64,000 nucleotides of DNA from Bagarius yarrelli. Its lineage: Eukaryota; Chordata; Actinopteri; Siluriformes; Sisoridae. Both the position numbers and the translations under genes were made by a program. The stretch lies in contig VCAZ01000022.1 in assembly GCA_005784505.1 (NCBI GenBank), positions 1,405,695-1,469,694 on the forward strand, written 5' to 3'. Each line of letters starts with the position of its first letter. The stretch's first letter is position 1. Below the pieces are notes generated by a model. It had not been told where the DNA came from, made no database searches, and saw only the letters and a list, made by a program, of their open reading frames with translations. Below are positions 13,945-26,148 of this stretch, piece by piece.

Positions 13945-14135
13945 GCTGTCGGTATGCAGCCTGGAGACTGACTGATTTCTATCCTTCATTAATTATGTAA
14001 CTGCAGAAGCCCTGCTGGCGTGTAGCGTCCCACACACGTGGGTACGAGGTGTGGCGAGAAATTGTCACGCTGTTTAGCTTGCCTGTGAAATGTTTGGCCA
14101 CTCGTTGTGTCTGCACATTAATTACTCTTTAACCG
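13945..14135. promoter_or_regulatory. Candidate conserved non-coding element
   Basis: A repeat-free, moderate-GC stretch in AT-rich surroundings. It has two ATTAATTA-type homeodomain cores (near 13989 and 14118), a GCCCTGCTGGCGTG stretch and a CACACGTG E-box-like site. No coding potential recognised. Inferred from complexity contrast only. Confidence 0.25.
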
Positions 14136-17100
14136 CATCACACACTGTCTAAACACTGGAGCAGACATCTGTTTAAAAATGTAACTGTTTATTAAACAGG
14201 GAGCTTTTGGCTGCGAAACAAACTACAGTTCTTCCTTCGCAGTTAAACCAAAGCTCCTATAAAAGAAGACGGAAGTTTAAAAGGCTATTGTATTGTATCT
14301 ATTTATTACCTATACAAAATCACCAGAAACTTTAGTAAATAATGAATTCTATCCAAATAGAGCTGTTCAAGTCATGATTTTTTTTTTCATATCACGATAT
14401 ACAGTATATTGCAGGAAATCTAAATATTGCAATGTCAGATTATTTAAATATCGTGCAGCCCTGATATCTATGCAGTGAAAATGTGGATATTGGCAGAAAT
14501 TTAGGGAAGTCTTAGCATCTATTGTTTTAATACATGAATTACAATAAGTATAATATTCTATACGGTACGTCTAAACTATAAATGAATATTATTTATATTT
14601 CCAAACAGCTGTTTGTTAAAAATGCTATACAAATAAAACTAAAATAAATTTCGTTGAATTGATTGGATTTGAATCTTTCGCTCAGTCTAACTGACCGGTT
14701 ATTTTATTACATAATTAAATGTTACCTTTGTTGATGGAGAACACCGTGCATTTAGGACAATGTGTATTTAACTGCTTTAAATACAAGCTGAAGAAAATGT
14801 TGTGTATGTATGCATGAGTGTGTGTGTGTGTGTGTGTGTGTAGTTGTATGTTGGAACGTTTCCCAGAAGCCTCTGGCTTTTGTTTGATGGCATGTTAAGA
14901 ATCTTGAGGAAACCTAATTCTTTCCTCGGCTAAAACTCTGTGTGCAGTTTCCAATAGCAAACGTGAAAACCATTCTAGAAAAAGTTCTTATTTGAGCCAA
15001 GATCTTAATTAGCTATGACATATTTGGTGTCCCGAGCTAAATAGAAATCGAGGCAGGAATCTTCATCTCTAGGATAGTTTGGATAATTCTGAGGAATATC
15101 TTGGACATGTTATTATTGTATCTGTACAGTGTGAGGGATTGTTTAAACCTGTTATTGTTTTTTATACACCATCACTATGGTTTCCTGCGTTAACTGCTCT
15201 TATAATCTGATCCATATGGATGGTGGATCGTGGAGTTGCTGTCAAGTTGCCTCGTTTGTTCTAATGTTCTAACATCGCCCAATAATATTAAACAGAGGTT
15301 CTGCATGCAGTTTTGTTCTGCGTTGTTGGTTTGGTAAATGTAAACCAGGCACATGGTGGACATATTTTTACAGTGAGACCATCAAAAGAACATTCATGAT
15401 TAAAGCCAGTCGGAAAGTCCGAAGTTTGGGTCTAAAATGAGAACGTTACTGAAATGAAGCCTTACTGAATTATTAAAAAGAGTAAGAAAGCATCTAAACA
15501 ACCAATCATTTTTCTGTATTGAACTTCCAGCCTCAGGTTGTCTTGACACTGAATGAACGTGAGCACAGGATTCGGACTCTCCTGGTAACAGAAAGCTGCA
15601 GTTCATATCCAGCTCATTAAGGCTCTTTAAATAAAGTGGCCCCGTTAACATGCACCCTCCGATACAGCTTATTGTAAAATAATAACCCTAAGTGCATTTG
15701 GGGAATTTAAGCGAATAAAAGAATTTTAAGAAATAAGTAGGTTAAAGGTAACAATTAGTGGGTTAAAGGTGACGATGTGCCATAATAAAGTAAGACTGGG
15801 GAGCGCGTTCAGGGTTGTGCAATTATGAACCAAAAAATAGGAGTAAACAAAACAAATAAAAGTCAACAACGTAGCTATAGCAATGAAGAAAAACACAGCC
15901 GAAATTAATTAAGCAGCGGTGCTGAATACATCATCAGAGAGAGATTCGTCCCGAGACACTTATTCAGGTTAAGCATCAGCGGGCGTTGAGTGCTAAGCTG
16001 GACCTCACTCTAAAAACCAACAAGACTTGGAAGCGTTAGTCACTAAATAGCGAAGCAATACGTTTCAGCCGTATCGAGGTGCAGTGTGTGTGCCAAAGGG
16101 CATGTACAGTGGGTAGGGACCTGGTATTAGAGTTTCAACTCTAATAACCCAGTCTTCACGTCCTTGGTAACCTTTGTTGTGAAAAGAAAGCCTTCTGAAT
16201 GCGTATAAACGTTGTTGGACTGCAATAAAAAGAATAACTCGACTCTTCTCAACCCACGACTCAGGACTCCTTTTTCTAACTGTCGGCATTGACATCAGAG
16301 GTCAAACCACTTTAGACATAGGCATTGTATAGGCATCACTCTTAAACTCGCAAGTGCGTGAGTACGTGCAGTTGCTGAAATCGTTTATGAAAAAACAGAA
16401 AGCAGAAGCGAAGGCCTGTGAATAAAAGTCTATAATAAGGGCTGGTAATAGTTGTTCTATGGAAATTAAAGTGGCCTAGAACAAAAAAAAATGTCAATCA
16501 TTTTCTGAATAGTAACCTCAAAAACAGGCATGCGTGGAAATACGTACACTCAAAGTAACCAGGATGAATCGTCTGTATGGAGTGAATTTTTGTTTCATCA
16601 GGTTTTTAAATGATTTGGCCATTTTTATTCCGATTAAGGTGTTTACATGTAGCATTTTCCAGTAACTGTAATCAGAATACAATGCAACTTCTAGCTCATA
16701 ATCCAGCAGTGGATTTGTTGTATTTTTTTCAGCCTCCTTTTAATTCTTACTGCACAGTATTTGGTGTTTGGTTTTATTCTTTTCTTGATTCCGAGTCCCC
16801 TTTTCTCAGTTATCTCTTGTTTTTCCCTTTACAGTACCTCGCTCTTCCTTTTTTCAGGAAACCACCACTAAAACATGGACCTACTGAACATACAGAACTT
16901 TAACACATTCCTGTCTATCTTTTGTTTTTTCTCCATTTTTCTATATCAGCACAGGAAGGTCTGTCGTTTGACTTGGAATGGCCCTGGGTTATTCAGGATG
17001 TTACCTTCAGTTGCAAACACACTTCTAAACCACTCCTTTCATTTCCTGTTTGACTTTCTCCTTTGTCGTAAAAAAAAATATATATAAATATGTAAACACC

Positions 17101-19161
17101 TAGAAAAAAATCTTTATCCGCTTGGTTTCCGTTCTCCATGGTTTTTACAAACTCGCAGTGTTTCCTCTTTAGTTACCTCAGGACAGGCAAGAAAATGTAA
17201 TTATATACTTTTATTATATAGTCTTCTAATCAAACTAAAGTTATATAATTATAGAAATCTTAAGATTTTAAAATTTAATGTTTAAATCATTAATGTTTAA
17301 ATCATTAATGTTACATAAACAGATGAATCCTCTTCTAAGAGCTTTTATAAGGAGATACCAATGAAATTAAATGTCTCTCTGTTCACTTGGATGAAGCAAT
17401 CCGGCTGTTAAATGACTATATGGAGTCGGGTACAAATGATACCTCACTACTCCCCTTTGTGATACATGAAAACAAGAAACTAGACAAATCCCATAAAAGC
17501 TTGACTGACTGCGTTTTATATCTTTACCTGAACATTTTTATTTTTCCCCTCTACTAAGTCTTGTTTTAGGATTACCAGGCCTTATGTTTGTTTTATTAGT
17601 GTAACCGGATTATTATTAATATAACTTTTCAACTATTAATTTAACACACTTACACACACACACACACACACTTACATAGATTTATTTTATATTACGTCAG
17701 TGAAGATTTTAGTTTTAGTTTTTTCCCCCCTCAGATGTTCTTTAGGGAGACTCTTGGGCATTGACCTTGTGAACTATCATAAGAGTCGAAAACTGGCCAT
17801 CTCTGGGCGACCTGCATTTTATTCCAGTTGGGGGACCTTCCTGGTCCCATCTCACTTCTGTACTGTCTCTTCAATGAAGGCAGTCTAATCTAACAATAGT
17901 TTAGGGACGTCTTAATTAACTATTCAGGTAGGTATACCACGGGTATATGCTCATGTTAAAAATCAGAAGCCGTAATATGTGAAAAAAGAAGGCATAAAAA
18001 ATACTTTACCATCAAAAAACAAGGATATAAAACTAATTTCTAATTTAACAGTAGAAACGCTACAGTAGGAACTAACGCCAGGCTTGTTTGCTTCGTTTCA
18101 TTTACTTACATGTAGACCGTCATACACACAATGTATAAAAATAGCGATCCAAGACTAGCGTAATTACATTGAAAAGAGATTAGCAATTATGACATAAATA
18201 ATACAAACTGGATTAATAAAGATTAGCAATGATTATCATTAGTTGGCTAATTTTCTAATGTTAAGTAACGGGCATTAATACACCAAGACTTTATCATGAT
18301 ACGCCAATACATGGATTAGCGAGTATTATTACACTTACAATATTGATCAATTATGGCAATGGGGAAAACATCAGCTTTTATGGTTTGGGTTTTAAATTAG
18401 AAAAAAAAAAACAAGTGTGAACAGAAACTTCTAGATTTGTAAACATTTCACTGGAATTGACAGATTAGATAAACATTTGGTTTCCTGTGCCACAGGATTG
18501 TGCAACAGTCAAGAAGGAAGAAAAAATCCTGGTTAAGAAACCAAGAAAACATAACAGGAAGTCATTTGCTGCAGATTCTCCAAAATATCAAATGTAACTA
18601 TATATTCAATATTTTTTTTATATAAAACTGCACACGTGTGTTTTATACCTTTCTTTCATTTATTCTAATATGAAGGTGATTTTTTTTTGTAAATAACACA
18701 GTAGTGTTGCGGATGTTCACCACTGAATTGAGAGAATGTTTACAGTGAAGTCAGAAACAGTAAGAAAGAGCATGCAATCGTGTCAAATCCACTTATTACA
18801 CCCAGCATCTGTTCCCAAAAGACTTCGTGTTAATTGCAGAGATCGTTATCTTCCATCATGCTGGGCGTAAATGAACAAAACCGTAATTACCCGCTCTCTC
18901 GCATGCTGTCGTTGTTACCATGGCTACAAGGTGTGATTTTTAAACAACCCCCTCCCAAAGACACCCCGTGTGAACTTGATCTGTCTCTCAGAAACCAATT
19001 TAATGCACAATCTGACAAACTTTAAAAACTTTTCTAAAGACTCATCTGTTATCGTGTCCTTACATAAATATTATCTTCTAAAAAAACTTGGCGCACAATG
19101 GCGACAGCTGAATATCACGCGAAAACACAAAAACACTAGTATTACAGTCTATTACATACAG
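14136..19161. other. Gene-free segment
   Basis: About 5 kb without any recognisable exon or SINE. It is AT-rich unique DNA with small (TG)n/(CA)n tracts (14819-14841, 17653-17670) and poly-T runs. Open stretches at 15400-15651 (-), 16065-16295 (-) and 16610-16903 (+) show no domain I know. Confidence 0.5.
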
Positions 19162-19162
19162 G

Positions 19163-19209
<47 letters not shown>

Positions 19210-19217
19210 AAGAGAAA
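19162..19217. repeat. (GA)n microsatellite
   Basis: GAGA array with a few A-rich interruptions at both ends. Confidence 0.9.
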
Positions 19218-19375
19218 ACAAAGGTTTTTCTGAGTAACGAACAGACTTGCTGCAGTAGTTGGTGTTGACGATGTTAACTGGGTTAAGCAGCAACACCAGT
19301 TAAGTCATATTTATTTAAAGTAAGTAAAAAAATGATGTAGTTCAAAAGACAACAAACAAACACTACATTTTACTT

Positions 19376-19532
19376 ACATTTACACCATTTTGGCAGATAC
19401 TCTTATCCAGAGCGACTTACATTTAGAGATTAGGGGTTAAGGGCCTTACTCAGGGGCCCACCAGTGGCAACATGCTGGTGCTGGGAATCAAAATCAAAAC
19501 AATCAAAACCGGCTCTTCCAATTAGCAGTCCA
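19376..19532 (-). mobile_element. SINE (family A), inverted
   Basis: On the plus strand it reads from tail to head: GGCAGATACTCTTATCCAGA, GCGACTTACATTTAGAG, GGGTTAAGGGCCTTACTCAG, GGGGCCCACCAGTGGC, GCTGGTGCTGGGAATC, then CAATTAGCAGTCCA. Confidence 0.75.
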
Positions 19533-19609
19533 AAAACCAAAAGTGTCGAGATAGAAAATAACTGTTATGGCTTTTAAACCACAACAGCCAGGTGTTGTAG
19601 TCCAGAGTA

Positions 19610-19635
19610 AAATGCATTATGGGTGGTGTAGTTTG
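19610..19635 (-). promoter_or_regulatory. ZNF143-like motif
   Basis: On the minus strand it reads ACTACACCACCCATAATGCA, close to the ZNF143/SBS motif (ACTACAATTCCCAGCATGC) with small differences. No gene starts nearby. Confidence 0.2.
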
Positions 19636-19639
19636 TGAA

Positions 19640-20377
19640 AGCGTCCTTGTGCTAATTGCCGCACACAGTCATTTATAATCTGATTAAAAGCAAGGCAATG
19701 CGGCGTGTGCTTTCATGCCGAGGGAGCACAGCACCTTCACCCAGTTCTTTTCTGAATCATTCAGATGTTAATTTGCAACCTTCAGACAGGCCCGTACATG
19801 GTTACGAGCGGATGTACGTGGCTGAAAATTGCTTAGCTAGCTAACACCCCACGTTGACTACTGCAGTCTAGAAAAAATTGTTGTCCGCTAAATTGTTAGC
19901 TACTGAAGCTAACATAATTTTTAAATGTTTTTATATTGTATAGATGCTATTTTTAAAATGTGCTGTATTCTCTGTGGTTTAGGACACTTATGCCATTTAA
20001 ATTTTAAAAAATGCTCAAATTAAAACGAAATCTACCCCAATATAACTTCCCGGCATTTACTTTTTTAGTTTTCCCCGATCAGCATTACTGGAGCACAGCT
20101 CAATTTCATAACACACAATAAAAGAGCACCCAGACTCACACACACATTCCTCAGAAAGACACACATCACCGAGGACTTTTATGCAGCTGGAGCAGATCAA
20201 ATCAGGTTATTTGCACAATTGCATTCACACACCTGATCCAACTCAGAGGGGCTAACATTTACACACAGCTCAAAGAAATGCCCCAGTGGCACAAAGTGTG
20301 TGCGTGAGATAGTAAATATCTGAGTAATAATATGCTTTAATGTGAAGGATGTGATAAGAATGTGTGTATGTGTGTGT

Positions 20378-20414
<37 letters not shown>

Positions 20415-20436
20415 TGATAAATGTGTAAAATGGGTT

Positions 20437-20480
<44 letters not shown>

Positions 20481-20612
20481 AATGCAGGCTGTTTTCAGTG
20501 TGAAAAGTGTTTACATGCTTTACAACATGTGATCTGGTGTAATGTTAGTGGAAGAAAGTGTGTAAATGTGTTGAAAAATGTGTTAATTTAAAGGGTTGGT
20601 GAACTAGTGTGT

Positions 20613-20658
<46 letters not shown>

Positions 20659-20818
20659 ATGTGTATTTATGTTAAGCTTTCACTGTAGATTAGTACAGCA
20701 TAGTTTCCTGTAAAAGCCTCAAAGCAGCTGTCAGGACATACGAGTCATGAATCACATGAGTCAACTCCCAGTGTTCATCTCAAAGATTTGTTAGTATCCA
20801 GGTCTTTGCGGTTGTGGC

Positions 20819-20863
<45 letters not shown>

Positions 20864-21340
20864 CGTGTGTGTGTATTCCTGTACAAGTGGCTGTACTGTA
20901 CAAGGATAAGACTTGGTTCAGATGTTGTAATCTACAAACGATTACACCCTCTGACATCAAAACCCTTTCCGGACCTGGTGTAACAGGAGGGACTGTTGTT
21001 TCAGTGATATCAGGGTCTGTCTGAGTGTTTTTATTGGATTTGGAGGCAGTTTTAATCACGTTTTGTTTTCGTGGAAATTGTGGCAAACCTTTCAGAGCGC
21101 ACTGTTGCTAAGTTTTATTTCAATTTAGAAAAACATCCCAACTTTTCCGAAATTCGGGTTTTATTTCGCGGTCCAGCGACTCTCTTCCATCGCGTCTTTG
21201 ATAACTGACACTGTGTTATTGTCAGTCGCATTAGCGGAAATCATGATTATCATAAAACTAAATAGGGAAACATTATGTGGCCTAGAAAATAAAATGCAAA
21301 ATAAAATAGAAAGTAATATAGTCTTAATTTGGTCATTATC
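19640..21340. repeat. Microsatellite-rich gene-free segment
   Basis: Tracts: GA at 20382-20413; TG at 20439-20478, 20607-20662 and 20822-20875. The intervening DNA is unique with no gene seen. Confidence 0.85.
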
Positions 21341-21344
21341 ATTA

Positions 21345-21479
21345 ACAGCATTTGGCAGACGTCCTTATCCAGGGCGACTTACATTTATCTCACCAGTGGT
21401 GTCTTGGTGGTACTGGAAATTGAACCCCTGTCTTTCTGGTAGCAGTCCAACACCTTAACCACTAAACCACCACTTCCCA
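21345..21479 (-). mobile_element. SINE (family A), inverted
   Basis: AGCATTTGGCAGACGTCCTT, ATCCAGGGCGACTTACATTT, then a body with CCAGTGGTGTCTTGGTGG and a clear head complement AACACCTTAACCACTAAACC. The central GGCCCC block is deleted. Confidence 0.75.
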
Positions 21480-22014
21480 CCTGCATCATGTAAATCACTG
21501 CAAATTTGATCTAACGTTTAAGCTTTCAAACAAAACTGCGGCGACATGGTAACCGTGTGGGTCGCGTGCCAACATATGGTGCTGTTGTTCAATAATTCAA
21601 TTTCTAGTTCATTTACCAGTCATGTGATGCAGATTTTCTAATTTAAATGTGCAGGTTGTGTATTTATTCTGTCCCAATCTCAATTTCTTAAATATTGTCT
21701 TTATTTTGGTAACTCAGTGTGATATTATTAGATACAGCAGAAGAAACTGCAGCTTCCAGGACATTCCTGGTTTCCCTGCTAACCATAGAACGCTTTAATG
21801 CTATCCCAAAAAATGTAAGAACCTGGTGCTAAAACACAGGACTTTGAAGTTTTTCCACAGATAATTATTGTTTAACAATAATAATAATAATAATAAAATG
21901 TGTGTGTGTGTGTGTGTGTGTGTGTTTGGAAACAGGTGTTTATTCAGAGGAAGTCCTAGTTAGTCAAGAAACTGCAATTTGAACCACTGGGTTTATCATG
22001 CTGAAGCATGCAGA

Positions 22015-22046
<32 letters not shown>

Positions 22047-22520
22047 TTATGAGGTGTCTCTTTTGCAGTTGTTAGTGTCAGTCAGTTACGATGCGTTTGT
22101 GAATCTGGGGTTTGACAAATCCTTGTGAAAGAATTGTTCTCGTCACCGTACCAACTACAGGGTTTGGCTTGAAAAATTTCTTTCGCTACATATATAGATT
22201 TATTCGGCACCATCTGACCACACGATTTCTACCAGATTGTATTTCCTTTGTCTTTAAGAGGCAAATAAATCGCTTCTTCTCAAAGAGTTTTATTTTTTTC
22301 TGTACATCATATGGCATTTTAACTCGAGAACGATTCTTTTACAGAGATTTAGTCATTCCAGTCACACAAACTGATTAAACAGGTGAAATATTTTTAAATA
22401 TTAAAAATAAAAAAATGTAAAATATTAATAACGATATTTCAAACAATCTTAACAAATGTATTTTCATCAGTTACAATTTTGCCCATTTTCTTTGTATATT
22501 TGTGTATTTTTTTATATACT
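21480..22520. other. Gene-free segment
   Basis: Unique DNA with a (TAA)n/(TG)n patch at 21870-21926 and a (CA)n tract at 22014-22040. No exon recognised. Confidence 0.5.
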
Positions 22521-22662
22521 CACATTTACAGCATTTGATGAACGCCCTTATCCAGAGTTCCTTTTTTTATTTTTACTCAGGGGCCCACAATTTTGGCTTG
22601 GTGGTGCTGGGAAGCGAACCCTGGTCCAACACCTTAACCACTAAGCCACCTTAACTACTTCC
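22521..22662 (-). mobile_element. SINE (family A), inverted
   Basis: ACATTTACAGCATTTGATGA, GCCCTTATCCAGAG, CAGGGGCCCAC, TTGGTGGTGCTGGGAAGC, then CCAACACCTTAACCACTAAG. A head fragment of the same type (CACTTTACCCATTAGGCCAC) follows at about 22833-22852. Confidence 0.7.
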
Positions 22663-23884
22663 CTGCTATATACTTATACTTAAAAATATATTTTGTTACC
22701 TTTAACATTTTTAAGGGGTTATTTGGTGGTGGTGGTGGGTGGGGGGATAGGACAGTATGCAAGTGCAAAAAAAAAGGTTGAATGGGGTTTGGGAACTCGG
22801 TACGCTCAGAGCACAATAGCGCCATGTATGTCAACACTTTACCCATTAGGCCACCGCACCCACCACATACCATTTTCAGAAAAGATTTATCTTCTAAATA
22901 GATCTCAAACATGTACATACCGTATAAAACATTTCACAAATCAAAGCAAAAACTTTCCTGCTACTGTACCAGTTTAGCACAAATAAATAATAACTAATTA
23001 TTATTAATGAATAATCGGTCATGCATGCCTGCTCGAGGTTTAAGGACCAATGAGGTTTATTCTTTATTATTACACGTCATGTTTCTTCTGTTAATGTCGA
23101 TGTGATAAAAGATAAAAGCCCTCATTCAATCTGTTCACTGTATAAAGTAATCGAGTCTGTAAGGTTGGGAATCTATTTACTTGACATATAAAGTAGAAAA
23201 ATATTATTATGGGATGTGCTATAGGTATTTATAATGTTTTTAAAGAACAAAATATTTTCGCACTGTCAAGTAGATCTATGGCTTGTAAGGGGTCACAGAG
23301 TGTAGTGTGTGTGTGTGTAGGGCTGGTGTTCATGCTACACAATAAGAGGATGTTATCATAATGGCCCAGTTCGCAATTACACACTATTACTGCACTCTAT
23401 GGGCCAAAAACACGCACACACACTATCTCTCTCTATGCTTTTTTTATACTTGAGGAAAAAAATGGATTATTCAAAGATATTAAGAGACACTTTTTTTACT
23501 TAATTTTACTTCTAGTCCAATTTTATTTTCTAGTCTAAGTGAATTATATTACTTTTTTTGTCTCAGTAATCATTACAATTCAAATGCACAATAAAAACTC
23601 TATTTAATAAAGTATTGCTTTGTTTATTTGGCACACTCCAGTAAGCCACTGATATAGGGATATATATATATATAATAAAATAGAAGATTGTGTTAAAATC
23701 TAAGAACTTTCCAGGTCTGCATTCAATCAGCAGAATTTATCAAACACATTTGTTGGATTTTCCTTGTTTTAATATTAAATTTGTCCCCGTGTAACACTAT
23801 ATTTAGGCAAACTTAATTGATTTGCTTTTATTCTTTAAGGCTCTCCTTTATAATCTCGCTCTCTTTCAATCTATCTCTTTGTCT
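22663..23884. other. Gene-free segment
   Basis: AT-rich unique DNA with a G-rich GGTGGTGGTGGGT run near 22726-22745 and a (TA)n patch near 23659. No gene seen. Confidence 0.5.
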
Positions 23885-24040
23885 TTTTCTCTCGCGGTGT
23901 GTGTGAAGAAGTGGCTGAAGGTTATTCATCACGCCCGGCGCATTTCCGACTTTTACTTTTCATAAATAAGCAGGGTGTTAAAATGGATGAAAAGTTTAGC
24001 AACGTGTTATTGTAAGGCCATTACTTTATTACCTAAACGC
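23885..24040. promoter_or_regulatory. Candidate conserved non-coding element
   Basis: A repeat-free stretch of higher complexity than its flanks, with TTATTCATCACGCCCGGCGC, TTTTCATAAATAAGC and GTAAGGCCATTACTTTATTA. No coding potential recognised. Inferred from contrast with surrounding DNA only. Confidence 0.22.
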
Positions 24041-24048
24041 CCCTCCCT

Positions 24049-24049
<1 letters not shown>

Positions 24050-24083
<34 letters not shown>

Positions 24084-25420
24084 AGCTTTAAGTTCAGCAG
24101 TCTGTTTAATCTCTCTACTTCCATGAAACTGTACCAAACTGTACTTTTAAGAGACTTGTAAATGATTATTATGAAATTTTTCTTAAAAAGATTTAGAAAG
24201 CTTCTTGTTACGCAAATAAAGTTTTATCCCCGCCTTTTACGATAAAAAAAGCGCTTAGGATTGTCTTAGTAAAGAAAATAAAACGTCCTCTTATTCTCCT
24301 CAATTTGAGTCAAGTTATAACCGAAATGTAAGTTTACATCAAATATAACCTAATCCAAAAATTGAAACCCCTCTAAAGATCTGTAAAATCCACCTCTTTA
24401 GCAAAAGTCTACAAACTAAAGCATGTGCATCTCGTCTGTTTACAAAATAACCACCGGGATTTATGGCCCATTGTGTTAAAATACATTTTATGGCCACAAA
24501 ATCTATCAGCAGACATTGTGCTGTGTACCAGTGAGAGTATAGACGACGATCAGGGGCACAAACACACTAATACCCACCGCCTTATCAAAAATGGGCAAGA
24601 AGGGCAAAAGGCAGGAAGGGAGGAGGCAGGAAAAGGCAGAAGCAGGAGTGTGTGTCAGTCATTTCGAATCAATCAATCAATCAATTTTAGCATACAACAA
24701 GAGATTGTGTCTCTTTACAAGGAAATTTGTAAAATGTTATTAAATAAATTAGCACATTAATAATTATACAAGTTAATACAAATAATAAATTAGTACATTT
24801 ATCTTCTAATGAATCTTTTCATTTGTATAGTGAGACACATCATTTCCATTTTATTCTTACATTATCATAAATGAAGAAGTCAAAAATATTTCCACTTCCT
24901 GCCTAAAGGTGTGTTTATATTTTTGGCTGTTTTAATTAATGTTATAAAACATTGTACACTAACCTGCACTATATTAATGTTGTGGTGTCATGTGATGATG
25001 TCAGGTGTTTCATCAGATTGGAATTACTCGCCACCGACGTAGGGAGACTCTTTCTTCCTGGTCATAAGTTACATGAACAGTGAAAGGTAGCGTTTATACC
25101 TCCAGTTTGTGAGGGTTACCTTAAAACTGGTTGGACTCGCCGTCGTTCTGAATCCTGTTGTCATTCATACTACCTGGAACTCTACTACTATACAGAACAC
25201 ACGCTCTTTAACGCTCTCTTTAAGGGACGTCCTCGCAATAGACTTTCTTACAGTTTAATTCCACAGCTCTCGCCATCCCCCTTTCACTAGAACCGACACA
25301 TTTTTATAGCGGAAATCATGAACAGTTTTCCCGCACAATGACGCACAAGAGCACATCATTTACTAATTGTCTGTTACAGTTCAAGCATACAGTCGGGGTC
25401 AGGCTTTTATGTGTGTATGC
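24050..25420. other. Gene-free segment
   Basis: Starts with a (CA)n tract (24050-24082). The rest is unique DNA with an AATC tetranucleotide patch at 24668-24684. The open frame at 24425-24760 (+) shows no known domain. Confidence 0.5.
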
Positions 25421-25556
25421 AACAGAAAGAAAGAAAGAAAGAAAGAGAGAGACAGAAAGGGAGAGAGAGGAAGAGAGAGAGAAAAAGAGAGACAGGGAAA
25501 TAGAGAAAGAGACATAGAACGAGAGAGAGACTTTGACTTTTTACATTCCTTTATTT

Positions 25557-25597
<41 letters not shown>

Positions 25598-25670
25598 GAG
25601 AGAGAGCGAGAGAGAGAGAGAGATTGGAATTACACAAATAGAGAGAGAGAAAGAAAGAGAGAGAAAGAGA
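25421..25670. repeat. GA-rich purine tract
   Basis: About 250 bp dominated by GAGA/GAAA on the plus strand, with a short AT-rich break near 25531-25556. A (CA)n tract follows at 25786-25813. Confidence 0.9.
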
Positions 25671-25776
25671 GAAGGAGAATGTTTACGCGAAAGTTTTCTC
25701 CAGCTGCTTTAAGTGACGGGATTTCTAATGTGTGCAGAGTTTAATATGTTTACATCATTGGAAACATATGTTATCC

Positions 25777-25811
<35 letters not shown>

Positions 25812-25971
25812 ACGACATTCTGTGGATTGAATTATTAATGCAGCACATACTGTACATTTCATTCTACACCTAAAACTAATCGTACATCTTATTGCTGTAA
25901 AAAATGTCTTTGTTTTTCAAAATGTCCAATATTCTCATTCCCAAAAGTTTCGTCTGGGGAATATCTTTTCC

Positions 25972-26148
25972 TGGAAGTGGTAGCGCAGTGGTTAAGTTGT
26001 TGGACTACAAACTTGAGGACCCGGGTTTGATTCCCAGCCCCATCAAGCCACCACTTCTGGGCCCCTGAGTAAGGCCCTTAACGCTCAGTTGTATAACAAG
26101 GAATATAAGTTGCTCTGGATAAGGACGTCTGCCAAATGCTGTAAATGA
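25972..26148 (+). mobile_element. SINE (family A), best full-length copy
   Basis: All parts are present in order: box A-like GGAAGTGGTAGCGCAGTGGT, box B-like CCGGGTTTGATTCCCAGC, GGGCCCCTGAGTAAGGCCCT, TTGTATAACAAGGAATATAA, GTTGCTCTGGATAAGGACGT and GCCAAATGCTGTAAATG. It is the clearest reference copy in the window for the tRNA head and the L2-type tail. Confidence 0.85.

Noticed and set aside
25972..26060. Possible tRNA gene
   Set aside because: Box A and box B are present, but the sequence continues into the SINE body and no cloverleaf with acceptor stem is seen. The same applies to the other SINE heads.
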